64,000 nt of DNA from Deltaproteobacteria bacterium (GTDB lineage: Bacteria > DRYD01): NCBI GenBank assembly GCA_028276365.1, contig JAPYWL010000001.1:44557-108556 (forward strand), in the 5' to 3' direction. Shown in pieces: positions 46,295-56,554 of the stretch. Position 1 is the first letter of the stretch, and every line of letters begins with the position of its first letter. The notes below the pieces were generated by a model, which was not told the DNA's origin, did no database searches, and saw only the letters and a program-made list of their open reading frames with translations. The position numbers were made by a program, and so were the translations under genes.

Positions 46295-47146
46295 TTATTT
46301 ATGTTTTATTAATTTGTTGTATTTAGTTATTATGTCTTTTGTTTTATTGTAAAATTCATTAAACAAATTTAAAGGTATATTGGTTAGGATTTCGGGTTTA
46401 GATTTTGTAACTAAGACAGTATATTCAAAATGAGCTGAAGGGAGATGATCTTGTGTTATAATAGTCCATTTATCGTTTAGTAATTTTATTTTACCATTGC
46501 CTGAAGTTATCATCGGTTCAATTGCTATTGTCATTTTGTTATATAGCTTTTGTTTGTAATTAGGGTCATAGAAATTGGGGATTTCTGGTTCTTCATGGAG
46601 TTTTTTACCTACCCCATGCCCAGATAATTCTTTTATAACTTTAAAACCATTATTTACTACATAGTCTTCAATAGCTTTTGAAACTGAATTAACAAAAGAA
46701 TTATGATGAACATATTCTAAGCAATTGTCTAGTGCTTCTTTACAAGTTTTTATTAATTTTAATTTTAAATTATTGCTATCATCCAATAGAAAGGTTATTG
46801 CACTGTCAGCATAAAACCCTTTATAAAACGTTCCACAATCTAAACTAACAATATCCCCTTTTTTAAAGATCTTGGATTCTAAAGGTAATCCATGTACTAT
46901 TTCTTCGTTTAGTGATAGGGTTATACTGTATATATAAGTTTCGTTACTAAATGGTGGTTTATAGTTTTTGAAAGCAGGATATCCCCCTAAATTTGTTATT
47001 ATTTCAAAGGCTAAGTCATCTACTATTTTCCCGTTTATACTTTCGTAATTATTCTCAATAAAATCTTTAAGGATTTTTAAAGTAAAATCGTTTATATATG
47101 AAGCTATCCTTATTTTTTCTATATCTCTTTCACTTTTTATTAACAT
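46295..47146 (-). CDS. map: Methionine aminopeptidase type I
   Basis: A 283-residue metalloprotease that removes N-terminal methionine. Metal-binding segments are visible: SLDCGTFYKGFYADSAIT with two aspartates, the histidine in SGHGVGKKLHEEP, the glutamate in IEPMI, and EYTVLV at the end. Slightly longer than the E. coli form. It commonly sits with ribosomal protein genes, but here it is alone between the radical SAM locus and a TonB receptor. An AAGGGG-like site is seen before its start. Confidence 0.93.
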   Translation of the reverse strand: MLIKSERDIEKIRIASYINDFTLKILKDFIENNYESINGKIVDDLAFEIITNLGGYPAFKNYKPPFSNETYIYSITLSLNEEIVHGLPLESKIFKKGDIVSLDCGTFYKGFYADSAITFLLDDSNNLKLKLIKTCKEALDNCLEYVHHNSFVNSVSKAIEDYVVNNGFKVIKELSGHGVGKKLHEEPEIPNFYDPNYKQKLYNKMTIAIEPMITSGNGKIKLLNDKWTIITQDHLPSAHFEYTVLVTKSKPEILTNIPLNLFNEFYNKTKDIITKYNKLIKHK

Positions 47147-47159
47147 AAAACCCCTTATT

Positions 47160-49238
47160 TTAAAATGTATAATTTACCCCTAAGTATATGTTTCTTTTTT
47201 TAGATGGATAAGAATATATTGGAAAATTATTAGCATAACTTATTACGCTATAATACCTTGTATTAAATATATTTTCAATATTTATAAAAAAGTAATTATC
47301 TTTTGATAAATAGTATGAAATAGTTAAATTAGAGAGTAGATAGTCTTTTATTTTGATATTATTTTCTGATATAACTGATGAGGTATATTTGGTTTCAAAG
47401 CCGATTAATATGTTATCATTTAAGTTAAATCCATATTTGAATAAAACTAATAATTTAGGGGAATTTGGTAAAAAATTAAATAAATCTGATTTTATTTTAG
47501 AATTATTATAACTTACACTAAATCTTACTAAGTTTTTATTATTATATTGTTTAAAGTAATCTAATAAAATTCCTGTAGAATATATATTTCCTATGTTTTG
47601 AAATTGACTTATATTATTTATATCATCTACAATTACATTATTAATTAAGTTTGATATTTTCATATTATAAAAGGAGATATTTAAATAACCTTTTTGATTT
47701 AATTCATGAAATTCTTTGTAATATATTAGTTCTAAGGTATTATGTTTTTCTGGTGTTAAATTTAAGTTATTTAGGGTTGAAATGCCTCCGTCGTTATAAT
47801 AACTTTCACTGATGGTTGGTGCTCTGTAATTTGTTGAATAAATTAATTTAATAGCACTATTTTCACCTAATAGTTTTATTAATCCTGCTTTAGGTAATAG
47901 AATATCTCTAAAGTTATTATATAAATTTGAGTAATTATCATATCTTAAGCTTGTAGTTAATATTAAATCATCTTCTAAAGAGTATTCCATATTAGTATAT
48001 ATTGAATACAGGAATATTGATTTTTTTTCTAAGTTAAGATATTCATTTATTAAGTATCTATTAGTATAATTTACGTCAAAATTATTTAATTTAAAAGAAA
48101 GATTTTTTAATTCTGTGCCTATTAAAAATTTATATTTATTTTTTGAAAGATTCATATTTATATCGAACGAAATTAGATTTGATTTAAGATTGTCTATATT
48201 TAAATAGTTTATTGGATTATCATAAAAATAATTTCCAAATTCCTTATATTTTTGATTATAAAATGTTAAATTTATTGTTTTGTTTGTATCTAATTTTATC
48301 TTTTTTCTATATAAGAGGTTATAATAGTTATCTGATATATTGGTTTCAAAAGAATTAAATACTGTATTATATGCTCCTGTTGGAAAATGAAATTTATGTT
48401 CATATGAATTAAAATGGAATTCGCTATCTTCACTAAATAATGAAATATAAAAATAATTTTGGTAAGATTTATCTATATAATAAGCAGTTGAATCTAAAGC
48501 TAATTCTTCTCTTTCTTTAAAAAATACCTTTGAACCTTTATAATTTAATAAACTAATACCTAAGGATAATTTTAGATAGTTATCATATTTTTTAGTTAGC
48601 GTTTTGCTAAAAGTAAAGTTATTTAAAGTATTTATTTTATTATCCTTAAAGTTAATAAAGCTATTAAAGTAAAATTGGTTGTTTAAATTTTTATAATTGG
48701 GAACTATATTAATTGTAGCTAATAGGGAATTGCTGCCAAAATAAACGTTAGAAAATCCGAAGACTATTTCTATGTTATTAACTAAATAGGGGGGTATATT
48801 TACGGGGGTTCCAAATAAGGGCTCATTTAAAGTTATTCCATTAAATAGGAAAAGTGCTCTTGAATTGTAACTCCCTGGTATTTGAACTCCTTTACTCCCT
48901 AAATACCAGTATGCACCATCTTCTACTATATATAAACCAGGACTAAAATTTAGTAATCTTTTTATATCTGGATAAAAAAAATACCTTATTTCTTGAGGTT
49001 GGATTATACTTATACTTGCTGCTGATTTCAATACACTTTGACTATACTTATTTAATGACTCTATTTCATTTACAAAGTTTAGTTCAGATTTTAGAAATAT
49101 TTCTTCTTCCATTAGTTCTTTATTATTTTCATTTGTTGAAAATCCAAATTTAGAAAAAGATAATAAACTAAGTAATAAAACTAATAAAATAACTAAATAT
49201 TTTATTTTGTTTTTAAGTTTATTTAGAAGTATATACAT
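47160..49238 (-). CDS. TonB-dependent outer membrane receptor
   Basis: A 692-residue protein. A signal segment lies near residues 14-33. The plug domain spans about 60-180 (SAASISIIQPQEIRYF, DIKRLLNFSPGLYIVEDG, ITLNEPLFGTPVN, NNIEIVFG). The rest has the alternating strands of a 22-strand barrel and ends in an aromatic residue (NYTF). The substrate is unknown. It overlaps the 3' end of a substrate-binding protein gene by 20 nt, so the two are co-expressed. Confidence 0.87.
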   Translation of the reverse strand: MYILLNKLKNKIKYLVILLVLLLSLLSFSKFGFSTNENNKELMEEEIFLKSELNFVNEIESLNKYSQSVLKSAASISIIQPQEIRYFFYPDIKRLLNFSPGLYIVEDGAYWYLGSKGVQIPGSYNSRALFLFNGITLNEPLFGTPVNIPPYLVNNIEIVFGFSNVYFGSNSLLATINIVPNYKNLNNQFYFNSFINFKDNKINTLNNFTFSKTLTKKYDNYLKLSLGISLLNYKGSKVFFKEREELALDSTAYYIDKSYQNYFYISLFSEDSEFHFNSYEHKFHFPTGAYNTVFNSFETNISDNYYNLLYRKKIKLDTNKTINLTFYNQKYKEFGNYFYDNPINYLNIDNLKSNLISFDINMNLSKNKYKFLIGTELKNLSFKLNNFDVNYTNRYLINEYLNLEKKSIFLYSIYTNMEYSLEDDLILTTSLRYDNYSNLYNNFRDILLPKAGLIKLLGENSAIKLIYSTNYRAPTISESYYNDGGISTLNNLNLTPEKHNTLELIYYKEFHELNQKGYLNISFYNMKISNLINNVIVDDINNISQFQNIGNIYSTGILLDYFKQYNNKNLVRFSVSYNNSKIKSDLFNFLPNSPKLLVLFKYGFNLNDNILIGFETKYTSSVISENNIKIKDYLLSNLTISYYLSKDNYFFINIENIFNTRYYSVISYANNFPIYSYPSKKRNIYLGVNYTF

Positions 49239-50043
49239 AGGGGTAAGGGAAATATATTTTATAGGTATTATCGTAATTTAGGGAATCATTTTTTTTAATG
49301 ATATTAGCTATGTTAGTTCCTAAAGAGAAATAATCAATAGAATAAGCTGCGTCTATTCCATATTTTAGCAGTATTTTATGGGCGGAAATTAATGGCTTAT
49401 TCATTGATTTAATAGAGCTAATTAAAAATAATAAATTATTTTCTTCTAATATTATTGAATCTGAGAATAAATATACTATATCGACTTTTTCTATTTGTTT
49501 TAGAGCATTTTTGTAATTGTAATTATCTATTGGAATTAAGATATAATTAAGGTTTAAGTTTTTAGCAGCTTTAGCAGCTTCCTCTATTGCATAATTCTTC
49601 TCGTTAAAAATAAATCCAATTGTTTTTATATTATTATATCTATTTTTTATATCTTTAAATACTTCTTGAAATGGAGGGTATATGGAGAAACCTATAAATT
49701 TTCCTAAAACTCCTATTTTTTCTGGAGATAATACCAAAGCATATATTATTAATTTATTTTTAAGATTAGTATTTTTAAGGTAATAAGTTGCTTCACTTGT
49801 TAATGCTATTATTATATCATATTTATTTAAATTTATTTTTTCTACGTCTTTTAAATTATATATATCACATTTAGGATATTGAGATAGGAAACCTTGAATA
49901 ACTAAATTAACTGGTTCTATATTTTTATCTTTTATTATTAGTATATTTTCTAAATTACTAGTATTTCCTTTTAGTATTAAAATTTTTATCAAAATGTATA
50001 TAGCAAGAGTTATTAAATATATTTTTTTTACAATTTTGTACAT
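49219..50043 (-). CDS. ABC-type substrate-binding protein (ABC_sub_bind family)
   Basis: A 274-residue protein with an N-terminal hydrophobic segment (about residues 8-25). The fold follows periplasmic binding proteins of the ABC_sub_bind family: DIIIALTSEATYYLK, GVLGKFIGFSIYPPFQEVFK, IKTIGFIFNEKNYAIEEAAKAAK, and a C-terminal AAYSIDYFSLGTNIANII. No permease or ATPase gene is adjacent. It is first in a two-gene unit with the TonB receptor, so it may act as a periplasmic relay for an imported ligand. Confidence 0.7.
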   Translation of the reverse strand: MYKIVKKIYLITLAIYILIKILILKGNTSNLENILIIKDKNIEPVNLVIQGFLSQYPKCDIYNLKDVEKINLNKYDIIIALTSEATYYLKNTNLKNKLIIYALVLSPEKIGVLGKFIGFSIYPPFQEVFKDIKNRYNNIKTIGFIFNEKNYAIEEAAKAAKNLNLNYILIPIDNYNYKNALKQIEKVDIVYLFSDSIILEENNLLFLISSIKSMNKPLISAHKILLKYGIDAAYSIDYFSLGTNIANIIKKNDSLNYDNTYKIYFPYPYVYTSK

Positions 50044-50221
50044 ATTTTTTATGAATTTTTTAATTCTTTGGCTATAGATTTTATTCTACATTTTTTATTA
50101 TTTTCCTTATTTTTGCTTTCTTTTTTATTCTTATTTTTTTATAAAAGGAGTTGAAAAGATAAAAATTAAATAATATATAAAGTGTTTTCAATTAATGATA
50201 ATTTTTTTAATTTAAAAATTT
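50044..50221. promoter_or_regulatory. Divergent spacer between the TonB-receptor unit and hutI
   Basis: About 178 bp of almost pure A/T hold promoters for both directions. An AAAGGAGTTGA site at about 50144 is followed by a stop-rich stretch and serves no gene that I can see; the hutI ATG at 50222 is 70 nt further on. No riboswitch consensus is recognised. Confidence 0.45.
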
Positions 50222-51418
50222 ATGAAGGGTTATAATCTAGTAGTAAATGCTAATATTATAACTTATGTTAGTGATAAACCGATTATAAAAAATTCAGAAG
50301 ATTCTCTAATAAAACTAAAAAATTCTTCTATTTTATTTAATAATAATGAGATAATAGATATTGGGAGTTATAAAGAAATAAAAAGTAAATATGATTTAAA
50401 TAAGCTTGATAATATAATTGATGTAAATAATAATTGGGTTTTTCCTTCATTGATAGATTGTCATACTCATTTATTATTTGCTGGTAGTAGGGTAGAGGAA
50501 TTTATTTTAAGACAAAAAGGTTATTCTTATCAGGATATAGCTAAAGCTGGGGGAGGAATAAAATATACTGTTAATAAAACCATAAATGAAAACTATAATA
50601 GCCTCAAAAAAATATTAATTGATAAAATAAGATTATTTAAAGAATCAAATACAAAGGTAATAGAAATAAAGAACGGATATGCTATTGATATACAAAAAGA
50701 AATAGAACATTTAGAGTTAATTATTGATGTTTCTAAGTATTTAGATATGGTTATTGTCCCGACTTTTTTAGCACATATCCCTCCTTCTGATTTTGAGAAT
50801 TATCTAAAACAATTAGAATCTAATGCTAAAAAAATAAGGGAATTAACCCAATTCTTTGATATATTTATAGATAAGACTGCTTTTACTATTGAACAAACAC
50901 TTAAAATATTAAAAATACTTGAACATTATAATTTTAAGTTTAGGTTTCATGTTAATGAATTTGAGGATGATGGTTTTATTAATAAGGCAGTTGAATTAAT
51001 TAAAGATTACGATATAATTAGTTTTGATCATTTGTTGGTATTAACTAAGGAGAATATAGAGAGTTTAAAAAAGATGAATGAAGTAAAAGATGTGTTTGGG
51101 GTTATTATGCCTGCTACTTCGTGGTTTTTAGGTAAGAATTATGCTAATGCTAAATTGCTTCAGGATAATGGGATTCCTATTTGTTTAGCTACTGATTATA
51201 ATGCGGGTAGTAGTAATGTTTTTTCTTTACAGTTTATAGCTAATTTAGCTGCTATTTATCTTAAATTGGATATTCATGATATATTAGCTTATTTAACTAT
51301 TAATCCTGCTTTTTTATTAAACTTAAGAGCTGGGCAAATTAGAAAAGGATTCTTACCTATATTCTCTTTTATTAATCTAAAAGACTATAGAGAGTTTTTC
51401 TTTAGTTTAACTTTTTAG
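50222..51418 (+). CDS. hutI: Imidazolonepropionase-like amidohydrolase
   Basis: A 398-residue metal-dependent amidohydrolase. Motifs are DCHTHLLFAGSRVEEF, then AGGGIKYTVNKT, FRFHVNEFEDDG, SFDHLLVL, PATSWFLG and ATDYNAGSS, all close to HutI of histidine degradation. Deviations: the HADE-type motif reads HVNEF, and the C-terminal end is shortened, with no AADL-type module. No hutH, hutU or hutG gene is in the window, so the role may differ from histidine breakdown. The ATG at 50222 has no ribosome binding site. Confidence 0.82.
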   Translation: MKGYNLVVNANIITYVSDKPIIKNSEDSLIKLKNSSILFNNNEIIDIGSYKEIKSKYDLNKLDNIIDVNNNWVFPSLIDCHTHLLFAGSRVEEFILRQKGYSYQDIAKAGGGIKYTVNKTINENYNSLKKILIDKIRLFKESNTKVIEIKNGYAIDIQKEIEHLELIIDVSKYLDMVIVPTFLAHIPPSDFENYLKQLESNAKKIRELTQFFDIFIDKTAFTIEQTLKILKILEHYNFKFRFHVNEFEDDGFINKAVELIKDYDIISFDHLLVLTKENIESLKKMNEVKDVFGVIMPATSWFLGKNYANAKLLQDNGIPICLATDYNAGSSNVFSLQFIANLAAIYLKLDIHDILAYLTINPAFLLNLRAGQIRKGFLPIFSFINLKDYREFFFSLTF

Positions 51419-51472
51419 AATCTTTATTGGAATTTTTACTATTGATTTTTTTTATAAAATTTTTAAATAAAA

Positions 51473-52711
51473 GTGGGAACTAATAAAAAATTATTTATAT
51501 CTTTAGCTGATTTGTCTGCTGAAAAGTATGCTTATTATATCATTAAAGAAATAGTTACTAAAGATGAAAATATAGAAATATTAGTAGTAGCTGGAGATAA
51601 AATTAAAGAATTAGCTGATCAAATTAATAGCAAATACTCTTTTAATAGGATTAAATTTATAAGTAATTCAATAAAATACAGTTCAGTTGGTTTTTTTGAG
51701 AATTTTAGTTATGTTCCTTTTGCTTATATAGAGTATATTAAATTAAAGGAGATATTAAAGAAAGAAAAACCGAATTATGTTTTATTAATAGATGCTCCTT
51801 TTTTAAATACTAAATTAATAAAGTATTTAAGAAGTTTATATGATCCAGTTATAATTTATTTAATTCCTCCTAAAACTTGGTTAAACAAAAGGAATAAAGT
51901 TCATAATTTTATTGAAGAAACTTGTGATTATATTATATTACCTTTTAGATTTAATTTAAGTTTATATAAAAAGTCTTATTTTTTGGGACATCCTTTGTTG
52001 GATATAGTTAATTTAGAGAGGAATAAATATATTCAGGAAAATAAATTAGCTGATAAAGGAAAAAATAATTTAGGGATATTTCCAGGTAGTAGAAAATTTG
52101 AATTATTCTTTATTTCTAAAAATGCCTTAAATATTATTAAAGATAGGGATATATATACTATTTTTGATAAATTTTTGATTTCTAGTTTAATTCAAAATAA
52201 TAAAATTTTAATTAATTCTTTAAAAAAAGGAAATATAGATAAAATAAATAATATAAAAATAGAAATAGTTAAGGACAATATGGAGATTTACCAAAATAGT
52301 TTATTAGCTTTAAGTAAGTCAGGTACTATTGTTTTCGAAAATATTTTAAATAATCTACCAACTATAGCTTATTATAAAGTTTTTAAGATAAGTGAGATAA
52401 CTTTTAAATTATTAAAAAAAATAGAAGTAAAATATATTTCAATCCCGAATTTATTAATTGAATACGAATTTAAAGATGAAATGATTTCTAATTTACCTAG
52501 TTATTTAAAAGATGATTATTTAGTAGTAGAAGAACTAATTCAAGAGCAATATAATTTACATAGTTTAAAATCAAAGATATTTAGAGTTTATAATGAAATT
52601 GAATCTTATGATATTAAAATAAGGGTTTTTAATGAAATTCTAGGGGCTTATTATCCTAAGGATTCTTTAAAAAAAATAAGTGATTTTATTTTGAACATAA
52701 TAAATAAATAA
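51473..52711 (+). CDS. lpxB: Lipid-A-disaccharide synthase-like protein
   Basis: A 412-residue GT19-type protein. Motifs match LpxB: LFISLADLSAEKYA, NYVLLIDAPFLN, PPKTWLNKRNKV, YFLGHPLLD, GIFPGSRKFEL and SLLALSKSGTIVFENI. LpxB condenses UDP-diacylglucosamine with lipid X to form the lipid A disaccharide. A GTG start at 51473 is taken because no in-frame ATG opens the domain. The SGT loop and GHP/PGSR motifs are intact. The rest is divergent, so another glycolipid is possible. Confidence 0.78.
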   Translation: MGTNKKLFISLADLSAEKYAYYIIKEIVTKDENIEILVVAGDKIKELADQINSKYSFNRIKFISNSIKYSSVGFFENFSYVPFAYIEYIKLKEILKKEKPNYVLLIDAPFLNTKLIKYLRSLYDPVIIYLIPPKTWLNKRNKVHNFIEETCDYIILPFRFNLSLYKKSYFLGHPLLDIVNLERNKYIQENKLADKGKNNLGIFPGSRKFELFFISKNALNIIKDRDIYTIFDKFLISSLIQNNKILINSLKKGNIDKINNIKIEIVKDNMEIYQNSLLALSKSGTIVFENILNNLPTIAYYKVFKISEITFKLLKKIEVKYISIPNLLIEYEFKDEMISNLPSYLKDDYLVVEELIQEQYNLHSLKSKIFRVYNEIESYDIKIRVFNEILGAYYPKDSLKKISDFILNIINK

Positions 52712-52744
52712 AATGTAATTGATGATTTAAGGTGCAGTTTTTTA

Positions 52745-53785
52745 ATGGATAAAAAAGCTTTAAAAATAGATAATAAAATTTCTTTTATTAGTGATTTTTT
52801 AAAAAGTATAAATAAGTTTTATTTAGTTATAAAAGAAGACGAGTTAAGGGTTTTTAATAATTTTATTAACAGTGCTTTTTTACCAGCTAATTTTAATAAC
52901 GAGATAGTTAATAATGTTAAGGAAATATATAATGAGCTACTTAAATCCAATTTACAGGAATTTTGCTTTGTAAACAAAAAATTAAAACTTAATTTTTATA
53001 ATAAAGATATAGATTTTGAGTTTTTAGTTTTTAAAGTGGGTAATGAATTTTACTTTGTTTTAGTTAATGATGGATTTATTAGGGATGAATTTTTTAGAAT
53101 TGCTATATTAAATACTTTATCACATGAATTGAAGACTCCTTTAACTATTATCAAAGGTTATATTCAATATCTATTAAAATTGAAAGATACTGAAAGTTTT
53201 TATAATACTTTAAATATTGTACTTTCTAATGTTTATAGATTGGAAGAATTAGTGAGTGAGTTAATAGAAGTTTCTAAATTTATTTCTGGTAATGTTTTAT
53301 TAAAGGATGATATATTTTCTTTAAAGAAGTTAATAGATTTTGTTATCTCTAAATTTAGGTCTAAAATTAGTAATAAGGATATAAAATTAGTATTAGATAT
53401 TAATTTAGATGATTATGATGAAATTATAGGTGATTTTGAGAAAATAAGGTATGCTCTTCAAGAGATTATAGAAAATGCTTATAAATATGGTAAAGATAAA
53501 ATTATCATTAAAGCTTATAAAGATAATAAGGGATTTTATATTCAGGTTAAAGATAATGGGGTAGGTATTAGAAAAGAGATAATTAATGAGATATTTCATT
53601 TATTTAGTAGAACTAATAATGAGCTTAATAGGAATGTTTATGGACTTGGAGTTGGGTTATTTTTAGTTAAGAAAATAATAGACTCTCATAACGGTAAAAT
53701 TATTATTAAGAGTAAGGAAAATAAAGGTACTACTGTAACTATTTTTATCCCTTTTAAACTAAAAAAATCTGATAGTAAGTTTTAG
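52745..53785 (+). CDS. Sensor histidine kinase, soluble, orphan
   Basis: A 346-residue kinase without transmembrane segments. Residues 1 to about 115 form a small alpha/beta region that could be a PAS-like sensor. HisKA has the phosphoacceptor in LSHELKTPLTIIKGYI. The ATPase domain shows the N box EIIENAYKYGKD, G1 DNGVGI and G2 GLGVGLFLVKKII. No response regulator is adjacent; a WYL regulator follows 31 nt later. A phosphorelay with a distant regulator is likely. Confidence 0.9.
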   Translation: MDKKALKIDNKISFISDFLKSINKFYLVIKEDELRVFNNFINSAFLPANFNNEIVNNVKEIYNELLKSNLQEFCFVNKKLKLNFYNKDIDFEFLVFKVGNEFYFVLVNDGFIRDEFFRIAILNTLSHELKTPLTIIKGYIQYLLKLKDTESFYNTLNIVLSNVYRLEELVSELIEVSKFISGNVLLKDDIFSLKKLIDFVISKFRSKISNKDIKLVLDINLDDYDEIIGDFEKIRYALQEIIENAYKYGKDKIIIKAYKDNKGFYIQVKDNGVGIRKEIINEIFHLFSRTNNELNRNVYGLGVGLFLVKKIIDSHNGKIIIKSKENKGTTVTIFIPFKLKKSDSKF

Positions 53786-53816
53786 CTAATATTTTATTAA
53801 TGGAGGGAGAGAAAAA

Positions 53817-54917
53817 TTGATTACTAAATATATTCATTTAGTTCCATCTATTTTAAAGAAAACTACTTTTACTATTAAAGGATTAGCTGATGAACTAAAG
53901 GTATCTACTAATGTAATTAAAAAAATTATTAATACTTTAAGTAATCAATTTGGAATTAATTTCATATATGATAGAAAAAATAGAAAGTATATATTAGCAG
54001 ATAATGAGGTTTTTAATTTATTGAATAATAATAATAATATAACATTAAATGACGTTTTTTTGTATATTTTAGGTAATGTTATGAATTCTTCAGATTTAAA
54101 AAATAAAAAGAAAGCATTATTATTTTATTATTTTATTATCAATAATTTTAATTCTTTAAAAAGTTTTACTGATAGGAATTATATTTTAGGTGAATATGTT
54201 TCAGATTTTAGGAAAGATATATTATTTACTGATACTCCTATTGATTTTAATCTTTTTACTAAAATTAGGGATGCTATTAATAATAAAAAAGAATTAAGAG
54301 TTTTAGTTGATAATTTTGGGATTATCACTTATATTAATTTAGTGCCTTTGTATATAGCTTTTTTAAAGGGGGATTGGTTTTTAATTTATATTTCTGAAAA
54401 TATCAATGAAAATATTAATGAAAATACTGATAAAAATACTGATGATGAAAAACTTTTAGAAAATAATAAAGACATAGAAGAAAAAATAGAAAATGAAATT
54501 AAAAAAATTTTACATACTAATTATCCTAAAATTGATTTTATAAAGATCAGTGATATAAAGGAAATATTTTATACGGGTAGGATTTTTGAAGGTGATATTG
54601 ACAGTTTTATAGAGGATGCTTTACCTGAATTAGCTTTTTATTTAAAACCTAATCCTAAATATAAGGTTAAAATTGAATTTAGTAATATTTTTATATATGA
54701 TATTTTAAAGGTTTGGCATCCTTCTCAAACTATAGAAATAATTAATAAAGATAGTATTAATTCTAAAATAATATTAACTTTGGAAATAACTGATTTAAAT
54801 AATTTGTTTATGTGGATAGCTTCTTTTGGAAAAAATGCTAAAATAATTGAACCTGAATTAATCAAAATCAAATATATAGAGTACCTTAATTCTATTATAG
54901 ATATTAACAAAGATTAA
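53817..54917 (+). CDS. WYL domain transcription regulator
   Basis: A 366-residue protein. The N-terminal winged helix (FTIKGLADELKVSTNVIKKII) is followed by a WYL domain with VPLYIAFLKGDWFLIYISE, in which the W-Y-L signature is relaxed to W-F-L. A low-complexity insertion (NENINENTDKNTDDEK) interrupts it. The C-terminal WCX-type extension reads EITDLNNLFMWIASFGK. A TTG start at 53817 is chosen because GGAGGG lies 9 nt upstream. WYL proteins often sense nucleotides or DNA damage. It may be co-transcribed with the kinase. Confidence 0.82.
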   Translation: MITKYIHLVPSILKKTTFTIKGLADELKVSTNVIKKIINTLSNQFGINFIYDRKNRKYILADNEVFNLLNNNNNITLNDVFLYILGNVMNSSDLKNKKKALLFYYFIINNFNSLKSFTDRNYILGEYVSDFRKDILFTDTPIDFNLFTKIRDAINNKKELRVLVDNFGIITYINLVPLYIAFLKGDWFLIYISENINENINENTDKNTDDEKLLENNKDIEEKIENEIKKILHTNYPKIDFIKISDIKEIFYTGRIFEGDIDSFIEDALPELAFYLKPNPKYKVKIEFSNIFIYDILKVWHPSQTIEIINKDSINSKIILTLEITDLNNLFMWIASFGKNAKIIEPELIKIKYIEYLNSIIDINKD

Positions 54918-54944
54918 AAAATGTAAATTAATATTTATGTTTTT

Positions 54945-55586
54945 ATGAAAATTTATACACGTTTTGGGGATAAAGGGAAAACTAAGTTAATAAGTGGGGA
55001 AATTGTTGATAAAAATGATAAATTAGTTATTGCTTATGGGAGTATTGATAAACTTATATCTTTTTTAGCTTTTATTATCTCATTTTATAAAGAATTTTAT
55101 TCATTTAATATTAAAAATGAGTCAAAACTGAGAAAAATTGATATTATAATTGATTTATTAAGTGATATTCAATTACTTTTATTTGATTTAGCTACTGATT
55201 TAGCCTCTACTAATTTAAATCAGGAGTTATCTGATAAATTTAAAATAAAACGAATTACAAAGGAGAATATAAAAGATTTAGAAAAAATTATTGATAAAAT
55301 CTTAAAAAAGGTTCCTGAGTTGAATAGTTTTATTATTCCTGCTAATAATGTATTAGCTTCTATGGTTCATTACTTAAGGACTTTAGTAAGAGAATCTGAA
55401 AGTAAAATTATTGATTGCTTACCTTATTATAAGATTAATGAAAATATATTACCATTTATTAATAGACTATCTGATTTATTTTTTGCTATAGCTCTGTACT
55501 TAGAAGTTATTGTGAATAATGATATAAAATTGTTAAATAAATTTAAAGAGAAGGAAATTTTTAAAGATTTTTTTGAAAATTTTTAG
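54945..55586 (+). CDS. PduO-type cob(I)alamin adenosyltransferase-like protein
   Basis: A 213-residue protein. The opening KIYTRFGDKGKTKLISGE matches the ATP-binding N-terminus (TRxGDxGxT). The C-terminal motif, usually GGxxAAxLHxxR, reads PANNVLASMVHYLRTLVRE, so the ATP and cobalamin site is partly altered. The family transfers adenosyl to cobalamin. No cobalamin-dependent enzyme is adjacent. Family membership is clear; full activity is less so. Confidence 0.8.
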   Translation: MKIYTRFGDKGKTKLISGEIVDKNDKLVIAYGSIDKLISFLAFIISFYKEFYSFNIKNESKLRKIDIIIDLLSDIQLLLFDLATDLASTNLNQELSDKFKIKRITKENIKDLEKIIDKILKKVPELNSFIIPANNVLASMVHYLRTLVRESESKIIDCLPYYKINENILPFINRLSDLFFAIALYLEVIVNNDIKLLNKFKEKEIFKDFFENF

Positions 55587-55626
55587 TTTTTTTATTTTTT
55601 AATATAATAAAAAGGGGAGTGGATTT

Positions 55627-56514
55627 ATGTCAAAAGAGCTAATAGATATAGAATTATGGAATAGGTTTAATAGTTTATTTAAAGACTATATTCAAGTAGA
55701 GCTAAAGAGGTTATTGAAAAGTAAGAAAGTTTTATATTATGATGAGTTAATAGAAGGGGTTTTATATCCATTAATTAATAGTGGGAAGTTTTTTAGACCT
55801 TATTTACTTTATCAAGTAGCTAATTTTATTATTAGTAATTCAGGTTTAAAGTTAAGTACTTATTTAGATGATTTTTTCCCTTTTGCTTTATCTGTAGAAT
55901 TAATTCATAATTATTCGTTAGTACATGATGATTTACCTGCTATGGACAATTCTGATTATAGGAGAGGTATTCCTACTGTTCATAAAAGGTATGGAGAAGC
56001 TGAAGCTATATTAATTGGAGATTTATTATTAACTTTGGCTTTTCAAGTATTAACTGATCCTAAAAATATTAAATCTTTTAACCCAGATAAATTAATTAAA
56101 GTAATAAATGAGCTTACTTATTATGTAGGTCAAGATTTTTTAATTATTGGACAGTATTTAGATATAAAGTATCAAAAAAAATTAATACCAGCTAATTTAG
56201 AAAATATTAAACTAATTAATTATTATAAAACAGCAGGTTTAATTCTGTTATCTATTAAGATTCCCTTAATTCTTCTTAACCCTGAATACTCTATAAAGTA
56301 TTCTTTAATTAAGTATGGATTTAATTTAGGATATTTGTTTCAATATACTGATGATTATTTAGATAAAGATGGAATTTATAATATCTTATCTGAAAAAGAG
56401 TTAAAAAAAATAATAGATATTCATTATTTCAAAGCACTAAAAGCTATTAAAAAGTTTAATAACTTTAATGAATTAAAAGAAATCTTAGATTTTATTTACT
56501 ATAGAGTGAATTAA
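55627..56514 (+). CDS. ispA: Polyprenyl diphosphate synthase (farnesyl/geranylgeranyl type)
   Basis: A 295-residue isoprenoid chain-elongating enzyme. The first aspartate-rich motif is DDLPAMDNSDYRRG and the second is YTDDYLDKDG (DDxxD). Other supports are GGKxFRP-like SGKFFRPYLL and ELIHNYSLVHDD. The inserted PA in the first motif is typical of bacterial farnesyl diphosphate synthases, but chain length cannot be read with certainty. GGGGAGTGG precedes the ATG. Confidence 0.9.
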   Translation: MSKELIDIELWNRFNSLFKDYIQVELKRLLKSKKVLYYDELIEGVLYPLINSGKFFRPYLLYQVANFIISNSGLKLSTYLDDFFPFALSVELIHNYSLVHDDLPAMDNSDYRRGIPTVHKRYGEAEAILIGDLLLTLAFQVLTDPKNIKSFNPDKLIKVINELTYYVGQDFLIIGQYLDIKYQKKLIPANLENIKLINYYKTAGLILLSIKIPLILLNPEYSIKYSLIKYGFNLGYLFQYTDDYLDKDGIYNILSEKELKKIIDIHYFKALKAIKKFNNFNELKEILDFIYYRVN

Positions 56515-56554
56515 AAACAAATTATAAAGAATTTATAAAAAATTATTTAAGATT

